Origin: Orenia metallireducens
GTDB taxonomy: Bacteria; Bacillota; Halanaerobiia; Halobacteroidales; Halobacteroidaceae
NCBI RefSeq assembly: GCF_003001995.1
Contig: NZ_PVNB01000025.1
Coordinates: 1-59,176 of the forward strand
Reading direction: 5' to 3'
Length of the DNA stretch: 59,176 nt
In this document: in pieces, positions 34,878 through 44,449 of the stretch
Position numbering within the stretch: the first letter of the stretch is position 1
How the letters are laid out: each line of letters opens with the position of its first letter
Program-made: the position numbers and the translations under genes
The notes under the pieces: generated by a model
What the model saw: only the letters and a program-made list of their open reading frames with translations
Told to the model about the DNA's origin: nothing
Databases searched by the model: none

Positions 34878-36809
34878 CTAAGTTCTTTTAAACTCCTTCT
34901 CTAACTCTTTTTTCGATAATTGCATCATTACTGGACGACCATGGGGGCAATTGGTCACCCCATAACGTTCCATATCATCAATCAATCTATTCATCTCCTG
35001 AATCGATAGCTTATCACCAGCTTTGATTGCTGTCTTACAGGAGATCATAATTAGGATATCTTCCACTAATTCATAAGCTTCTCCCAGTTCATCTTCTTCT
35101 AATAATTTATCTATACAATCTCGGATTAACTCTTCATCATTTAAATTATAGAGTCCTGTAGGTACACCACGGACAATATAACTACTTCCTCCAAAGCTTT
35201 CTAAGCTAAAACCTAGCTGCTCTATCTTCTCTTTATTTTCATTCAATACCTCTACCTCTTGATGTGTTAAATCTAAATTCATAGGAATCAATAGCTCTTG
35301 AGTCTTGATCTCACCAGCTTTAAACTCTGCCATCAGCTCTTCATAGCGAACCCGTTCATGGGCTGCATGCTGATCGATAATATGCATCCCATCCAATCCT
35401 TGAGCAATAATATAGGTCTGATGAATCTGACCTATAGGAATTAAATTCAGTTCAACCTTTTTATAATCTACTTCTTTCTCTTGATTTAAACTATTATCAT
35501 CTTGTTTATATTCTTGAGCAGTCTCCTTAATATTATCCTCTATCTCAGTCTCTTTTATAGGCTCTATCTTAGATGAAATCAATTTATCTTCATCTACCTG
35601 TAATAACTTCTCTATCTTTTTAGCTCGAAGTTCTTTGCTCTCCTTATTCTTTTGCGGATACTTAGCTTGATTCTTCTCTACTTTAGGCTTTGTTTGAGAA
35701 GATTTCCCTTCTTCCTTTTTAGATCTGTACTTCTTATCGACAGCTAGAGTCAATTCATTTTGGGTATAGTTATCTCTACTCTTTTCTGGTTTATTAGCTA
35801 ATTTCAGCTTAGGAACTAGATCACTGGATTTAATTGCTCTACTAACCCCTTCTTTAACCAATCCATAGACCATCTCAGCACGACTAAACTTCGCCTCTAG
35901 CTTAGTAGGATGAACATTTACATCAACCAAGATAGGATTCAACTTCAAGCTCAAGACCACAATCGGTTGGCGATGTACTGTTAATAATGTATGATAAGCC
36001 TCCTGTACCGCCTTACTCATCAAGTTACTTTTAACATAACGACCATTGACAAAATAAGATTGGTGTTTGCGAGAAGAACGGGTCACTGTAGGCTTAGAGA
36101 TATAACCTTTAATTTCCATATAACTATCTGAATAATCAACCTTGACCATCTCTTTGGCTACTTGGCGACCATAAATACTAAAGATTACATCCAATAAATT
36201 ATTATTTCCTGTAGTCTCTAGAATCTTCCGTCCATTATGCTCTAAATAAAAGGCAATCTCAGGATAAGATAGGGCTAATCTATTGACAATATCACTGATA
36301 TGACCAATCTCTGTAGAAGTCTGCTTTAGATATTTGTACCTGACTGGAGTATTAAAGAAAAGATCTTTAATGATAATATTACTTCCAATGGGAGCACCAC
36401 AGCTCTCCTCCTTCTCTAACTCTCCTCCTACTAACCTTAGCTTAATCCCACTTAAACTCTCTTCAGTTCTAGTAGTCAAGCTCAATCTAGATATCGAGGC
36501 AATACTAGGTAAGGCTTCACCTCTAAAGCCTAAAGTCCTTAAGGCAAAGAGGTCATTTGCCCGCTCAACCTTACTGGTAGCATGGCGTTCAAAGGCCAAT
36601 TTGGCATCATCAGGGCTCATCCCTTCCCCATTATCAATAACTTGAATCCAATCCTTACCACCATTTTTTACTTTAACTTCAATCTTGTTAGCCCCTGCAT
36701 CTATCGAGTTCTCCACCAACTCCTTAACTACTGAAGCTGGTCGTTCAATCACCTCACCAGCAGCTATCTTATTTGCTACATCTTCTGCTAAGACTCTAAT
36801 CTTTCCCAT
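34878..36809 (-). CDS. mutL: DNA mismatch repair protein MutL
   Basis: A 643-residue GHKL-ATPase. N-terminal motifs are ELVENSIDAGANKIEV, DNGEGM and GFRGEALPSIASIS. A Lys/Glu-rich linker (about 340-450) follows. The C-terminal dimerisation domain has DQHAAHERVRYEE, the metal-binding endonuclease motif DQHA(x)2E(x)4E, and CPHGRPVMM. So this MutL probably nicks DNA itself, as in organisms without MutH. RBS GGAGGTGA. Works with mutS upstream. Confidence 0.97.
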   Translation of the reverse strand: MGKIRVLAEDVANKIAAGEVIERPASVVKELVENSIDAGANKIEVKVKNGGKDWIQVIDNGEGMSPDDAKLAFERHATSKVERANDLFALRTLGFRGEALPSIASISRLSLTTRTEESLSGIKLRLVGGELEKEESCGAPIGSNIIIKDLFFNTPVRYKYLKQTSTEIGHISDIVNRLALSYPEIAFYLEHNGRKILETTGNNNLLDVIFSIYGRQVAKEMVKVDYSDSYMEIKGYISKPTVTRSSRKHQSYFVNGRYVKSNLMSKAVQEAYHTLLTVHRQPIVVLSLKLNPILVDVNVHPTKLEAKFSRAEMVYGLVKEGVSRAIKSSDLVPKLKLANKPEKSRDNYTQNELTLAVDKKYRSKKEEGKSSQTKPKVEKNQAKYPQKNKESKELRAKKIEKLLQVDEDKLISSKIEPIKETEIEDNIKETAQEYKQDDNSLNQEKEVDYKKVELNLIPIGQIHQTYIIAQGLDGMHIIDQHAAHERVRYEELMAEFKAGEIKTQELLIPMNLDLTHQEVEVLNENKEKIEQLGFSLESFGGSSYIVRGVPTGLYNLNDEELIRDCIDKLLEEDELGEAYELVEDILIMISCKTAIKAGDKLSIQEMNRLIDDMERYGVTNCPHGRPVMMQLSKKELEKEFKRT

Positions 36810-36838
36810 ATCATCTCACCTCCAATTTTTAATCAAAA

Positions 36839-38212
36839 TCAGAAGCTATAAGTAAGCCCTGTTTGTAAGGAAATATTCTGATCTAAGTAAACATTACTAG
36901 CTACCCAGCCATCGGTTTTTCCTGCAACCTTTAAATTCCAGCCCCACTTATCATTAATAACTGTACTTAACTTAACTGACAATAAAGCTCCAAATTCTCC
37001 CTGACTAGTCTTAAATTTTTGATCTTTAGGCTGACTCCATAGCATTAACCTTGGTGTTAATTTTATCTTCTTATCTTTGAAAGTTATCGGATAATCTATT
37101 AACTGTAAATCTATACCTGGAAAATAATTTTTATAGTTGGATTGATTTAATAAAGACATAAATAGCTTTAAATCATCCTTTTTTAGATAAAAGTTTAAAT
37201 TGACACTGCTACCAAAAGAGGTTAAGTAATGCCTTACATTTACATTAAAAGCTAAGTTCTCATTGAGCCTAAATTCATCAATTCCAAATAACATCGGGTC
37301 TAAAGCATTAAGCATAGCTAAGCGTCTCTGTTTATTTAAGTAATCCATCTCTTCTGAACTTAGCTCACTTACTCTAATATATCTATCTATTCCCCCACCG
37401 TTCTGGCGATAGCCTCTATCTTGATTATAATCTACATCAGGATTAAATAGATCATGTACCCAGGCTGTAAAATCTAAGCCTGTAAAATCTTTCTTGCTCA
37501 TATCAGCTCCTTCTTCTTCAATCATCTCCTCGACATCCTCATCGGTACTTTCATCAGTACAAGCATTTAAATAATCATAATTATTAAATAAATCCATCCA
37601 ATAAGTCAAGCGATAACCATTGCTATACCTAGGGTTATAAAAGAACTTCTCCTTTTCCAAAGAAAGAACTAATTCCGTTTGAGCTTCATAACCTGCAGCA
37701 GCTAAGCGTACAAAATCAGGGTTGCTCTCAGCCTTCATTTGAGCCAATTCTTGATCATCTATCTCACTTACAGAGGTAAATTCGCCTCCCTTAAGATCAT
37801 AAATACCATTATAGCTATCGATCCCTTTATTTTTCAGCACTGCTCGATGGTACTCTTCATGTAACCACCCATCAGCACCAGGCAGTCTAGAGGATTCAAC
37901 TGCAAAAAGTATATAAGACATCCCCCTCCAAAATACTTGATCAGAAGAATTTCCTTTTAAATTCAATTTATCCATTGTCTTATCCAATAACATTAAGCCT
38001 AATTTAAAGTAGTCTTTAGTAATTTTTAGAGATTGATTCATACTTGGCAGATAAAATCCATCTTGATAATTAAAAGGAGCATCAACTAAAGGCAACTCTA
38101 ATTGAACCTTCTGCTCATCTGCAGTCTTCTCTTTAGAATCCTCTGCCATTACAATAGTAGACAAACTCACCAAAATTACAATGCTAAATAAAAATATTAT
38201 TCTTTTTTTCAT
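36839..38212 (-). CDS. Predicted outer-membrane beta-barrel protein with HExxH motif
   Basis: A 457-residue protein with a signal peptide (IIFLFSIVILVSLSTIVMA). An N-terminal helical region contains WLHEEYHRAVL, with HEEYH at about 118-122. The C-terminal 150 residues consist of alternating strands and end TGLTYSF; a final Phe is the usual recognition signal for barrel insertion. It lies between mutS and mutL, in the same direction. HExxH suggests a zinc metallopeptidase; a later Glu (AAAGYEAQTELV) could be the third ligand. No family recognised. The start ATG 38212 follows AAGGAG. Confidence 0.65.
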   Translation of the reverse strand: MKKRIIFLFSIVILVSLSTIVMAEDSKEKTADEQKVQLELPLVDAPFNYQDGFYLPSMNQSLKITKDYFKLGLMLLDKTMDKLNLKGNSSDQVFWRGMSYILFAVESSRLPGADGWLHEEYHRAVLKNKGIDSYNGIYDLKGGEFTSVSEIDDQELAQMKAESNPDFVRLAAAGYEAQTELVLSLEKEKFFYNPRYSNGYRLTYWMDLFNNYDYLNACTDESTDEDVEEMIEEEGADMSKKDFTGLDFTAWVHDLFNPDVDYNQDRGYRQNGGGIDRYIRVSELSSEEMDYLNKQRRLAMLNALDPMLFGIDEFRLNENLAFNVNVRHYLTSFGSSVNLNFYLKKDDLKLFMSLLNQSNYKNYFPGIDLQLIDYPITFKDKKIKLTPRLMLWSQPKDQKFKTSQGEFGALLSVKLSTVINDKWGWNLKVAGKTDGWVASNVYLDQNISLQTGLTYSF

Positions 38213-38278
38213 AATCAACAATCTCCTTATTATTTATTTAATTTTAAAATCATTGATCTTACTTTTATTTATCACTCG

Positions 38279-40978
38279 TTACTGCTCTTTTATTTCTTCT
38301 TTAGCTTTCTGCTGTAATTGGTATAGTTGGTTCATTGCTTCTAATGGATTTAAGGACATTATATCTAATTGACTCAGTTGCTCTAAAACTTCACTCTCTT
38401 TAGTATTAAATAAAGCCATTTGAGTAGAAGTAGCTGAGCTCTCTTTTAAAGTGTAGTGCTGCAACTGTTCTTCTTTTAAATTTTCCTTATTATCTATTAT
38501 CTCTTCTTTATTATTTTTATCTTTAGTAGTTACCTCGATAGTCTTTTCTTCTTGCTCCTCTAATTGAGCCAAAATCTCCTTAGAACGATCGATTACTAGG
38601 TTAGGAATGCCTGCTCTCTTGGCTACTTCTATTCCATAGCTCTGGTCTGCTCCACCTGGAATGATCTTACGTAAAAAGACTACATCCTCCCCTTCTTCTT
38701 GTACTGCTACATTATAGTTCTTGATTCCTGCCAACCTATCCTCTAATTCTGTCAACTCATGATAATGGGTAGCAAAGAGGCTTTTAGCACCAATCTTATC
38801 AGTGTCACTGATATACTCAATTACTGCCCAAGCAATACTCAAACCATCATAAGTACTTGTCCCACGGCCAACCTCATCTAAGATAATTAGACTCTTGTTA
38901 GTAGCATTATTTAAGATATTAGCCACCTCATTCATCTCTACCATAAAGGTACTCTGTCCTGTAGTCAGATCATCAGAGGCTCCAACTCTAGTAAAGATTC
39001 TATCAACAATTCCAATCTCAGCAGATTCTGCTGGGACAAAGCTTCCCATCTGAGCTAATAAAGTAATCAAAGCAACTTGGCGCATATAAGTAGACTTTCC
39101 TGACATATTCGGCCCAGTAATAATTGAAAAGCGCTCATCACCTTGGTCTAGATAAGTATCATTTGGAACAAAGACCTCTGTATCAAGCATCGCCTCTACC
39201 ACTGGATGGCGACCTGACTTAATATCTATTATCTCACCTTGATTGACCTTGGGTCTGACATAATTATTATTTAAAGCTACCTCTGCTAATGAGATTAAAG
39301 CATCTAGCTTAGCTAAGATATTAGCCGACTTCTGAATCCGATCAGTCTCAGCAGCAATTCTATCTCTAATATAGATAAATAACTGATACTCTAAATCCAT
39401 ACTCTTCTCTTCTGCCCCTAAGATAATCGACTCTTTCTCTTTAAGTTCAGGGGTAATATAGCGTTCACTATTACTTAAGGTCTGTTTTCTAACATAATCC
39501 TCAGGAACTGCATCTAGATTGGCCTTAGTTACCTCTATGTAATAGCCATGTACTTTGTTATGTCCTACCTTTAATGAGCTAATCCCAGTTCTTTTCCGTT
39601 CCCGTTGTTGGAGTTCAACAATCCAATTCTTGCCATTCTTCTTAGCATCTAAGTATTCATCTAGCTGTTCATCATAACCCTCTTTGATGATCCCACCTTC
39701 AGTAATAGTTGTAGGAGGCTCATCTTGAATAGAGCTTGCAATCAACTCTGTTACATCTGCTAATTTATCTAAATCTTGCTGTAATTCCTCTAACATACTA
39801 CTTTCAAATTCTGATAATGAACCCTTAACCTCAGGTAGTATCTCCAAAGAGCTCTTTAAAGCAATTAAGTCTCTAGCATTGGCAGAACCATAAATCACCT
39901 TACCCATCAACCGCTCAATATCATAGACCTGATTTAATAACTCCCTTAGCTCTTCTTTTAATAATATATTCTTGCTAATCTCTTCAACCCCATCTAAACG
40001 GCAATTAATCTCCTTAACATCAAGTAAAGGTTGTTCAATCCAACGCCTTAACCTTCTGCCCCCCATTGAAGTTACTGTCTGATCGATAACCCATAATAAG
40101 CTTCCTTTCTTACTCTTATCACGCATAGTTTTAACCAACTCTAAATTACGACGCGTATTGGCATCTAAGACCATATAATCTATAGTAGAGTATGTAGAGA
40201 GCCGATTAATATGCTTAAGACTCCTCTTTTGGGTCTCAATTAAGAAATCCAAGACTGCTCCTGCTGCTTTAATGGCTAGAGGTTGATCTTCACAACCAAA
40301 GCCCTCTAAAGTAATTGTCTCAAAATGGTCTGTTAATAATTCATAAGCCCTGTCATAACTGAAACTCTCTTGGATATTAGTAGTAATTGGATTAATTTGA
40401 CTTTTCATAAAGCTCATAATCGGCTTAGAAGAGCGAACCTGATCATCCACTAAAATTTCAGCAGGATTAATCCTTGATAACTCATCAATTACCTTATTAG
40501 CAGCCTCTGCTCCATCTAATTGAGTCACTGCAAACTCCCCTGTAGAGACATCTACCAAGGAGAATCCATAGCCTTGATCAGAACCAACAATAGCCGCTAA
40601 ATAATTATTGTTCTTCTCCTCCAAAATATTATTATTTACTACCGTTCCTGGAGTAATCACTCTGACTACTTCCCTCTTTACTAAACCACTGGCTTGGCTG
40701 GCATCCTCAACCTGTTCACAGATTGCTACCCGATAGCCCTTTTCAATTAACTTAGCAATATAGGACTCTGCCGAATGATAAGGAACTCCAGCCATCGGTA
40801 CCTCATCTCCCTTACCTTTGTTTCTAGCCGTTAAGGTTAACTCTAGCTCCCTAGCTACAGTTTTGGCATCATCATTGAACATCTCATAGAAATCTCCTAA
40901 TCTAAAGAAGAGTATTGTATCCTGATACTCCTTTTTGATAGAAAGATATTGTTGCATCATTGGCGTTACTTTAGCCAT
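38279..40978 (-). CDS. mutS: DNA mismatch repair protein MutS
   Basis: An 899-residue mismatch-binding ATPase. N-terminal mismatch-recognition motif is LFFRLGDFYEMF, with the Phe-x-Glu pair. Walker A is GPNMSGKSTYMR, Walker B LIILDEVGRGTSTYDG and the His loop FATHYHELTEL. The C-terminal helical tail ends KEEIKEQ and carries a Gln/Glu-rich segment. RBS AGGAGG before ATG 40978. First gene of the mismatch repair block. Confidence 0.98.
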   Translation of the reverse strand: MAKVTPMMQQYLSIKKEYQDTILFFRLGDFYEMFNDDAKTVARELELTLTARNKGKGDEVPMAGVPYHSAESYIAKLIEKGYRVAICEQVEDASQASGLVKREVVRVITPGTVVNNNILEEKNNNYLAAIVGSDQGYGFSLVDVSTGEFAVTQLDGAEAANKVIDELSRINPAEILVDDQVRSSKPIMSFMKSQINPITTNIQESFSYDRAYELLTDHFETITLEGFGCEDQPLAIKAAGAVLDFLIETQKRSLKHINRLSTYSTIDYMVLDANTRRNLELVKTMRDKSKKGSLLWVIDQTVTSMGGRRLRRWIEQPLLDVKEINCRLDGVEEISKNILLKEELRELLNQVYDIERLMGKVIYGSANARDLIALKSSLEILPEVKGSLSEFESSMLEELQQDLDKLADVTELIASSIQDEPPTTITEGGIIKEGYDEQLDEYLDAKKNGKNWIVELQQRERKRTGISSLKVGHNKVHGYYIEVTKANLDAVPEDYVRKQTLSNSERYITPELKEKESIILGAEEKSMDLEYQLFIYIRDRIAAETDRIQKSANILAKLDALISLAEVALNNNYVRPKVNQGEIIDIKSGRHPVVEAMLDTEVFVPNDTYLDQGDERFSIITGPNMSGKSTYMRQVALITLLAQMGSFVPAESAEIGIVDRIFTRVGASDDLTTGQSTFMVEMNEVANILNNATNKSLIILDEVGRGTSTYDGLSIAWAVIEYISDTDKIGAKSLFATHYHELTELEDRLAGIKNYNVAVQEEGEDVVFLRKIIPGGADQSYGIEVAKRAGIPNLVIDRSKEILAQLEEQEEKTIEVTTKDKNNKEEIIDNKENLKEEQLQHYTLKESSATSTQMALFNTKESEVLEQLSQLDIMSLNPLEAMNQLYQLQQKAKEEIKEQ

Positions 40979-41157
40979 GTATATAATACCTCCTAAAGCT
41001 TTCTCTATATTATTGAAGTTAATGTTTTAATCTATCTACAAATTACTATTATAACATAAAGCTACCTTATAATAAAGTATACTGCTCTCTTTAAGCCTAA
41101 GACTAAGTCTGAAATTAAAAAAGGATAAAAACAAAAAATATAATAGTGCAAAATAAC

Positions 41158-41183
41158 AAAAAGTAGCTAAATAGCTACTTTTT
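41158..41183 (-). terminator. Rho-independent terminator after the zinc-ribbon gene
   Basis: A perfect 12-bp stem, AAAAAGTAGCTA/TAGCTACTTTTT, with a two-base loop that overlaps the last base of the zinc-ribbon gene's stop. The 41314-41396 gap shows nothing more; 40979-41157 is the mutS leader with no gene seen. Confidence 0.85.
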
Positions 41184-41313
41184 AACTCTCCTTTTTAGTT
41201 ATAATTACATCATTACAATTTATACATCTCTTATGTTGTACATCTTTTGAACGACCATCATCACCAAAGTAAACATTAACCAACTCATCTCCACACTCTT
41301 TACAATGGGTCAT
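41182..41313 (-). CDS. Tiny zinc-ribbon protein (43 aa)
   Basis: A short gene starting MTHCKECGDELVNVYFGDDG and ending KKES. Two CxxC pairs, CKEC and CINC, frame a small loop, as in a single zinc ribbon. RBS AGGAGGGG is 12 bases upstream of ATG 41313, and a terminator follows at once. Size, ribosome-binding site and terminator together support a real gene. Function unknown. Confidence 0.65.
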   Translation of the reverse strand: MTHCKECGDELVNVYFGDDGRSKDVQHKRCINCNDVIITKKES

Positions 41314-41396
41314 AATTGAATCTACCCCTCCTAATGAGTCCTTTATTAATAAGTTTATTCCAATTTATCTTTAACATTCCTATTATCAAAATATTT

Positions 41397-42302
41397 TTAA
41401 TTTTTTTCTTTTACCTTTCTTCTCTGTTTGATTTTGACTTCCTCAATATCATCAAAATTACTGACTCCTAGACAACTTAATAGCTCTGATTTATCAATTC
41501 CCATAACAGCCAGCTCTTTTAATTGTAATCTCCCATCTCTAATTAAGTATAGTTCCTTATTCTTCTCTGAAAATTTAGAATCATCTACTGCGTCTTTATT
41601 TTTTACTTTTATTTCTTCCCTTAGTTTAATATCAGCAGAGTCCCTTAAACTTAAATATAGCTTATCACTCTTGTCCTCAACAAAGGCATAAAATATATCT
41701 TTACTATTATCAATTCCCTTCTGCTTTAGCTTCTCTAATAGCCACTCTTCACTTCTATCAACAAGCTTAAGATTCCCTTTTTGAACGATTCCATCAATAA
41801 TCACTGCCATGGGAATTCCTTCATACTCTCGCTCAATATCTAAATCTGCTAAGGTAACAGGGCGAGCTGAAGGAATAGGAATCACACTAACAGATCCCGT
41901 TGGTTCCAGTACAGCAAAGTCTATCTCTGTCAATTTAGAATACCCTGCTGTTCTTAAAATTGATAGTAGTTGCATCAAAGAAAGGTGCTCCTTCTCTAAA
42001 TTCTGCTCTATAATCTGACCATCCTTAATCAAAATACTGGGCTCACCTAATAAGAATCTATTCATGATTTGATTTAAAGATAGCTTAGCAAAGATAATAT
42101 AAAACAGAACTAAAATAGCTGCTCTAATAACTGTTGGCATAAACTCTGTACTGATTAAAGGTTCTGCCACCACCGTACCTAAAATAATAATTGCTACCAG
42201 ATCATAAGGGGTCAATTGGACTATACTAGATTTGCCCATTAGACGCATTAAACTGATAGTCAACAGAAACATTACAAAGATCTTACTGATAATCTGAAAC
42301 AT
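41397..42302 (-). CDS. YetF/DUF421-family membrane protein
   Basis: A 301-residue protein. Three N-terminal membrane helices (IFVMFLLTISLMRLMG; YDLVAIIILGTVVAEPL; AAILVLFYIIFAKLSL) are followed by the DUF421 cytoplasmic domain with LTEIDFAVLEPTGSVSVIP. A C-terminal extension (about 200-301) is longer than in short homologues. Members have been linked to spore germination and envelope functions in Bacillus. RBS AAGGTGG. Confidence 0.85.
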   Translation of the reverse strand: MFQIISKIFVMFLLTISLMRLMGKSSIVQLTPYDLVAIIILGTVVAEPLISTEFMPTVIRAAILVLFYIIFAKLSLNQIMNRFLLGEPSILIKDGQIIEQNLEKEHLSLMQLLSILRTAGYSKLTEIDFAVLEPTGSVSVIPIPSARPVTLADLDIEREYEGIPMAVIIDGIVQKGNLKLVDRSEEWLLEKLKQKGIDNSKDIFYAFVEDKSDKLYLSLRDSADIKLREEIKVKNKDAVDDSKFSEKNKELYLIRDGRLQLKELAVMGIDKSELLSCLGVSNFDDIEEVKIKQRRKVKEKN

Positions 42303-42452
42303 AATCTACCACCTTAAAATAATAATAAGTGACGGGTAACGACTAAAAACTTTTATACATTTAGACTGTTCTTAATTGTTATTTTTTATTATCCCAAGTT
42401 CTATACTATACCAACACTAGATATTATAGATATGCTAACAACTATACAAAAA

Positions 42453-42490
42453 AATAAAGCTCTAGACTTTTAAAAGTCTAGAGCTTTATT
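42453..42490 (-). terminator. Rho-independent terminator after the ricF-like gene
   Basis: A perfect 19-bp palindrome, AATAAAGCTCTAGACTTTT and its reverse complement, 14 bp after the stop at 42504. Confidence 0.9.
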
Positions 42491-42503
42491 AAGTATATAG
42501 TTA

Positions 42504-42884
42504 TTAACAACAACCGCCGCTGCATCCACCAGCATGAGAACCGCAACCGCCCTCTTCTTCTCCAGCTAAAGCAGCAGAGATAACTTGATTAACAGTCTGC
42601 ATAACTTGGTTAAATTTATTTTGAGCTTTCATAAAGCTTTTAATATCTTCATTCTCTTGCATTTTAGTTTGTAATGCTTCTAACTCTTTTCTTACTTCAT
42701 CAGTTGCTTCTTGACCATTCATTGTCATCATCTGTACCATTTGTTGCTTCTGTTGAAACTCTTGTAAGATTCCTTGAGCTTCTTCATTAGCTTGCATCGT
42801 ATCTTGAGCTACCAATAGCTCCTTATATTCACTAGATTCTACAAGTGCATCTCCCAAATCTTTAGCTTTGTTCATAATTGACAT
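42504..42884 (-). CDS. YlbF/YmcA (RicF/RicA)-family protein with Cys-rich tail
   Basis: A 126-residue helical protein of the YlbF/YmcA family (Com_YlbF), which in Bacillus forms the Y-complex that guides RNase Y and affects sporulation and competence. The tail GGCGSHAGGCSGGCC has five Cys and one His, in keeping with the Fe-S clusters bound by the Bacillus complex. The start is ATG 42884 (MSIMNKAKDLG), preceded by AAAGGGATGTG. It follows miaB by 37 bp and is closed by a terminator. Confidence 0.8.
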   Translation of the reverse strand: MSIMNKAKDLGDALVESSEYKELLVAQDTMQANEEAQGILQEFQQKQQMVQMMTMNGQEATDEVRKELEALQTKMQENEDIKSFMKAQNKFNQVMQTVNQVISAALAGEEEGGCGSHAGGCSGGCC

Positions 42885-42921
42885 AAAACTACACATCCCT
42901 TTTGATTATTTGCAACAGAGA

Positions 42922-44271
42922 TTAATCGACTATTGTACCATACAAAGTCCAACTCTGTACTTTGTTTATTTTAACATTAACTAACTGCCCTGTCAAATTA
43001 GTGTCACCTTCAAAGATAACTATCTTATTGGTAGTAGTTCTACCTGTTAAGGTTTCAGGATTATTCTTACTCTCTCCTTCAACTAAGACCTCTACTGTTT
43101 GATTTAAATAAGGTTGATTATTCTTCATACTGATACTACTTTGTAAATCTATTAATCTCTGTAATCTATCATTTTTAACATCATCAGGCACCTGCTCTTC
43201 CATCTTAGCAGCAGGAGTACCTGTTCGCTTAGAGTACATAAAGCTATATGCCATATCATACTCTACCTTCTCAAATAAATCTAAAGTAGCTTGGAAGTCT
43301 TCTTCACTCTCACCTGGAAAGCCAACGATTACATCAGTACTAATAGAAGCATTAGGATTTTTAGCTCTCACTCGTTCAATCAAATCAATATATTCCTCAC
43401 GGGTATAATTTCTATTCATAGCCTTAAGTACCTTATTGCTTCCTGCTTGTACTGGTAAGTGGAAGTGATCACAGACCTTATCCAAATTAGCTACAGCTTC
43501 AATCAATCTATCACTACAATCTTTTGGATGAGCAGTCATAAATCTAATTCTAGCTAGACCTTCAACTTCATTAAGAGCTGTTAATAGATCAGTAAAATCA
43601 GTCTTGTCTTCAAAATCATTACCATAAGAGTTTACATTTTGACCAAGTAAAGTAACCTCTTTAACCCCATCAGCTGCCAACTCTTCTACCTCTCTAACTA
43701 TATCTTCAACTGGACGGCTCTTCTCTCTTCCCCTAACATAGGGCACAATACAATAAGTACAGAAGTTATTACATCCATAGATAGTAGTAACCCAAGCTCT
43801 ATGGTCATCAGTCCGTTGGACTGGCATATCTGGAATTAGTTCTGTATTTTCATCCCAGACTTGTACCAATGGATTCTTCTGCTCTTTAGCCTGCTTTAAC
43901 AGCTTTGGAAAATGGTGAATATTATGAGTACCAAAAACTATATCTACATGGCGATACTTCGCCTTAATCTCATTAACTACCTCTTCTTGTTGCATCATAC
44001 ATCCACAGATTCCGATGATTAAGTCAGGATTCTTCTCCTTTAGTCTCTTTAGTTGTCCTACCTTACCATAAACCTTCAATTCAGCATTCTCACGGACACA
44101 GCATGTATTTAAAATGATAATATCAGCTTCTGTTAATTCTTCAGTTGGATGATAACCTTCACCTTCTAATACGCCTGCCAACTTTTCTGAATCATGCTCA
44201 TTCATCTGACAACCGTAGGTTACAGTTAGATAGAAACCTCTATGCTCCTTTTTATCTTTAAGTAGTGTCAT
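42922..44271 (-). CDS. miaB: tRNA-2-methylthio-N6-dimethylallyladenosine synthase
   Basis: A 449-residue radical-SAM methylthiotransferase that adds a methylthio group to i6A37 made by MiaA. The N-terminal cluster Cys are in TYGCQMNEHDSEKL, NTCCVREN and GICGCMMQ. The radical-SAM motif is YGCNNFCTYCIVPYVRG (CxxxCxxC). A TRAM domain is at the C-terminus. RBS AAAGGAGG. It heads a two-gene unit with the ricF-like gene. Confidence 0.97.
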   Translation of the reverse strand: MTLLKDKKEHRGFYLTVTYGCQMNEHDSEKLAGVLEGEGYHPTEELTEADIIILNTCCVRENAELKVYGKVGQLKRLKEKNPDLIIGICGCMMQQEEVVNEIKAKYRHVDIVFGTHNIHHFPKLLKQAKEQKNPLVQVWDENTELIPDMPVQRTDDHRAWVTTIYGCNNFCTYCIVPYVRGREKSRPVEDIVREVEELAADGVKEVTLLGQNVNSYGNDFEDKTDFTDLLTALNEVEGLARIRFMTAHPKDCSDRLIEAVANLDKVCDHFHLPVQAGSNKVLKAMNRNYTREEYIDLIERVRAKNPNASISTDVIVGFPGESEEDFQATLDLFEKVEYDMAYSFMYSKRTGTPAAKMEEQVPDDVKNDRLQRLIDLQSSISMKNNQPYLNQTVEVLVEGESKNNPETLTGRTTTNKIVIFEGDTNLTGQLVNVKINKVQSWTLYGTIVD

Positions 44272-44449
44272 ATTTATTCCTCCTTTTGATAATACATCTC
44301 AGTTCGTAGACTATAACATTATATATTATAACATAAAACCTTTTATTTAAAAGTGATAAATAGAAAAAATAATTGATATTATCATAAAATAACTACTTAC
44401 TAAAGTTAGTTACTAGCCTTAAATTAATAGCTTACTAAGCCAAATTTGA

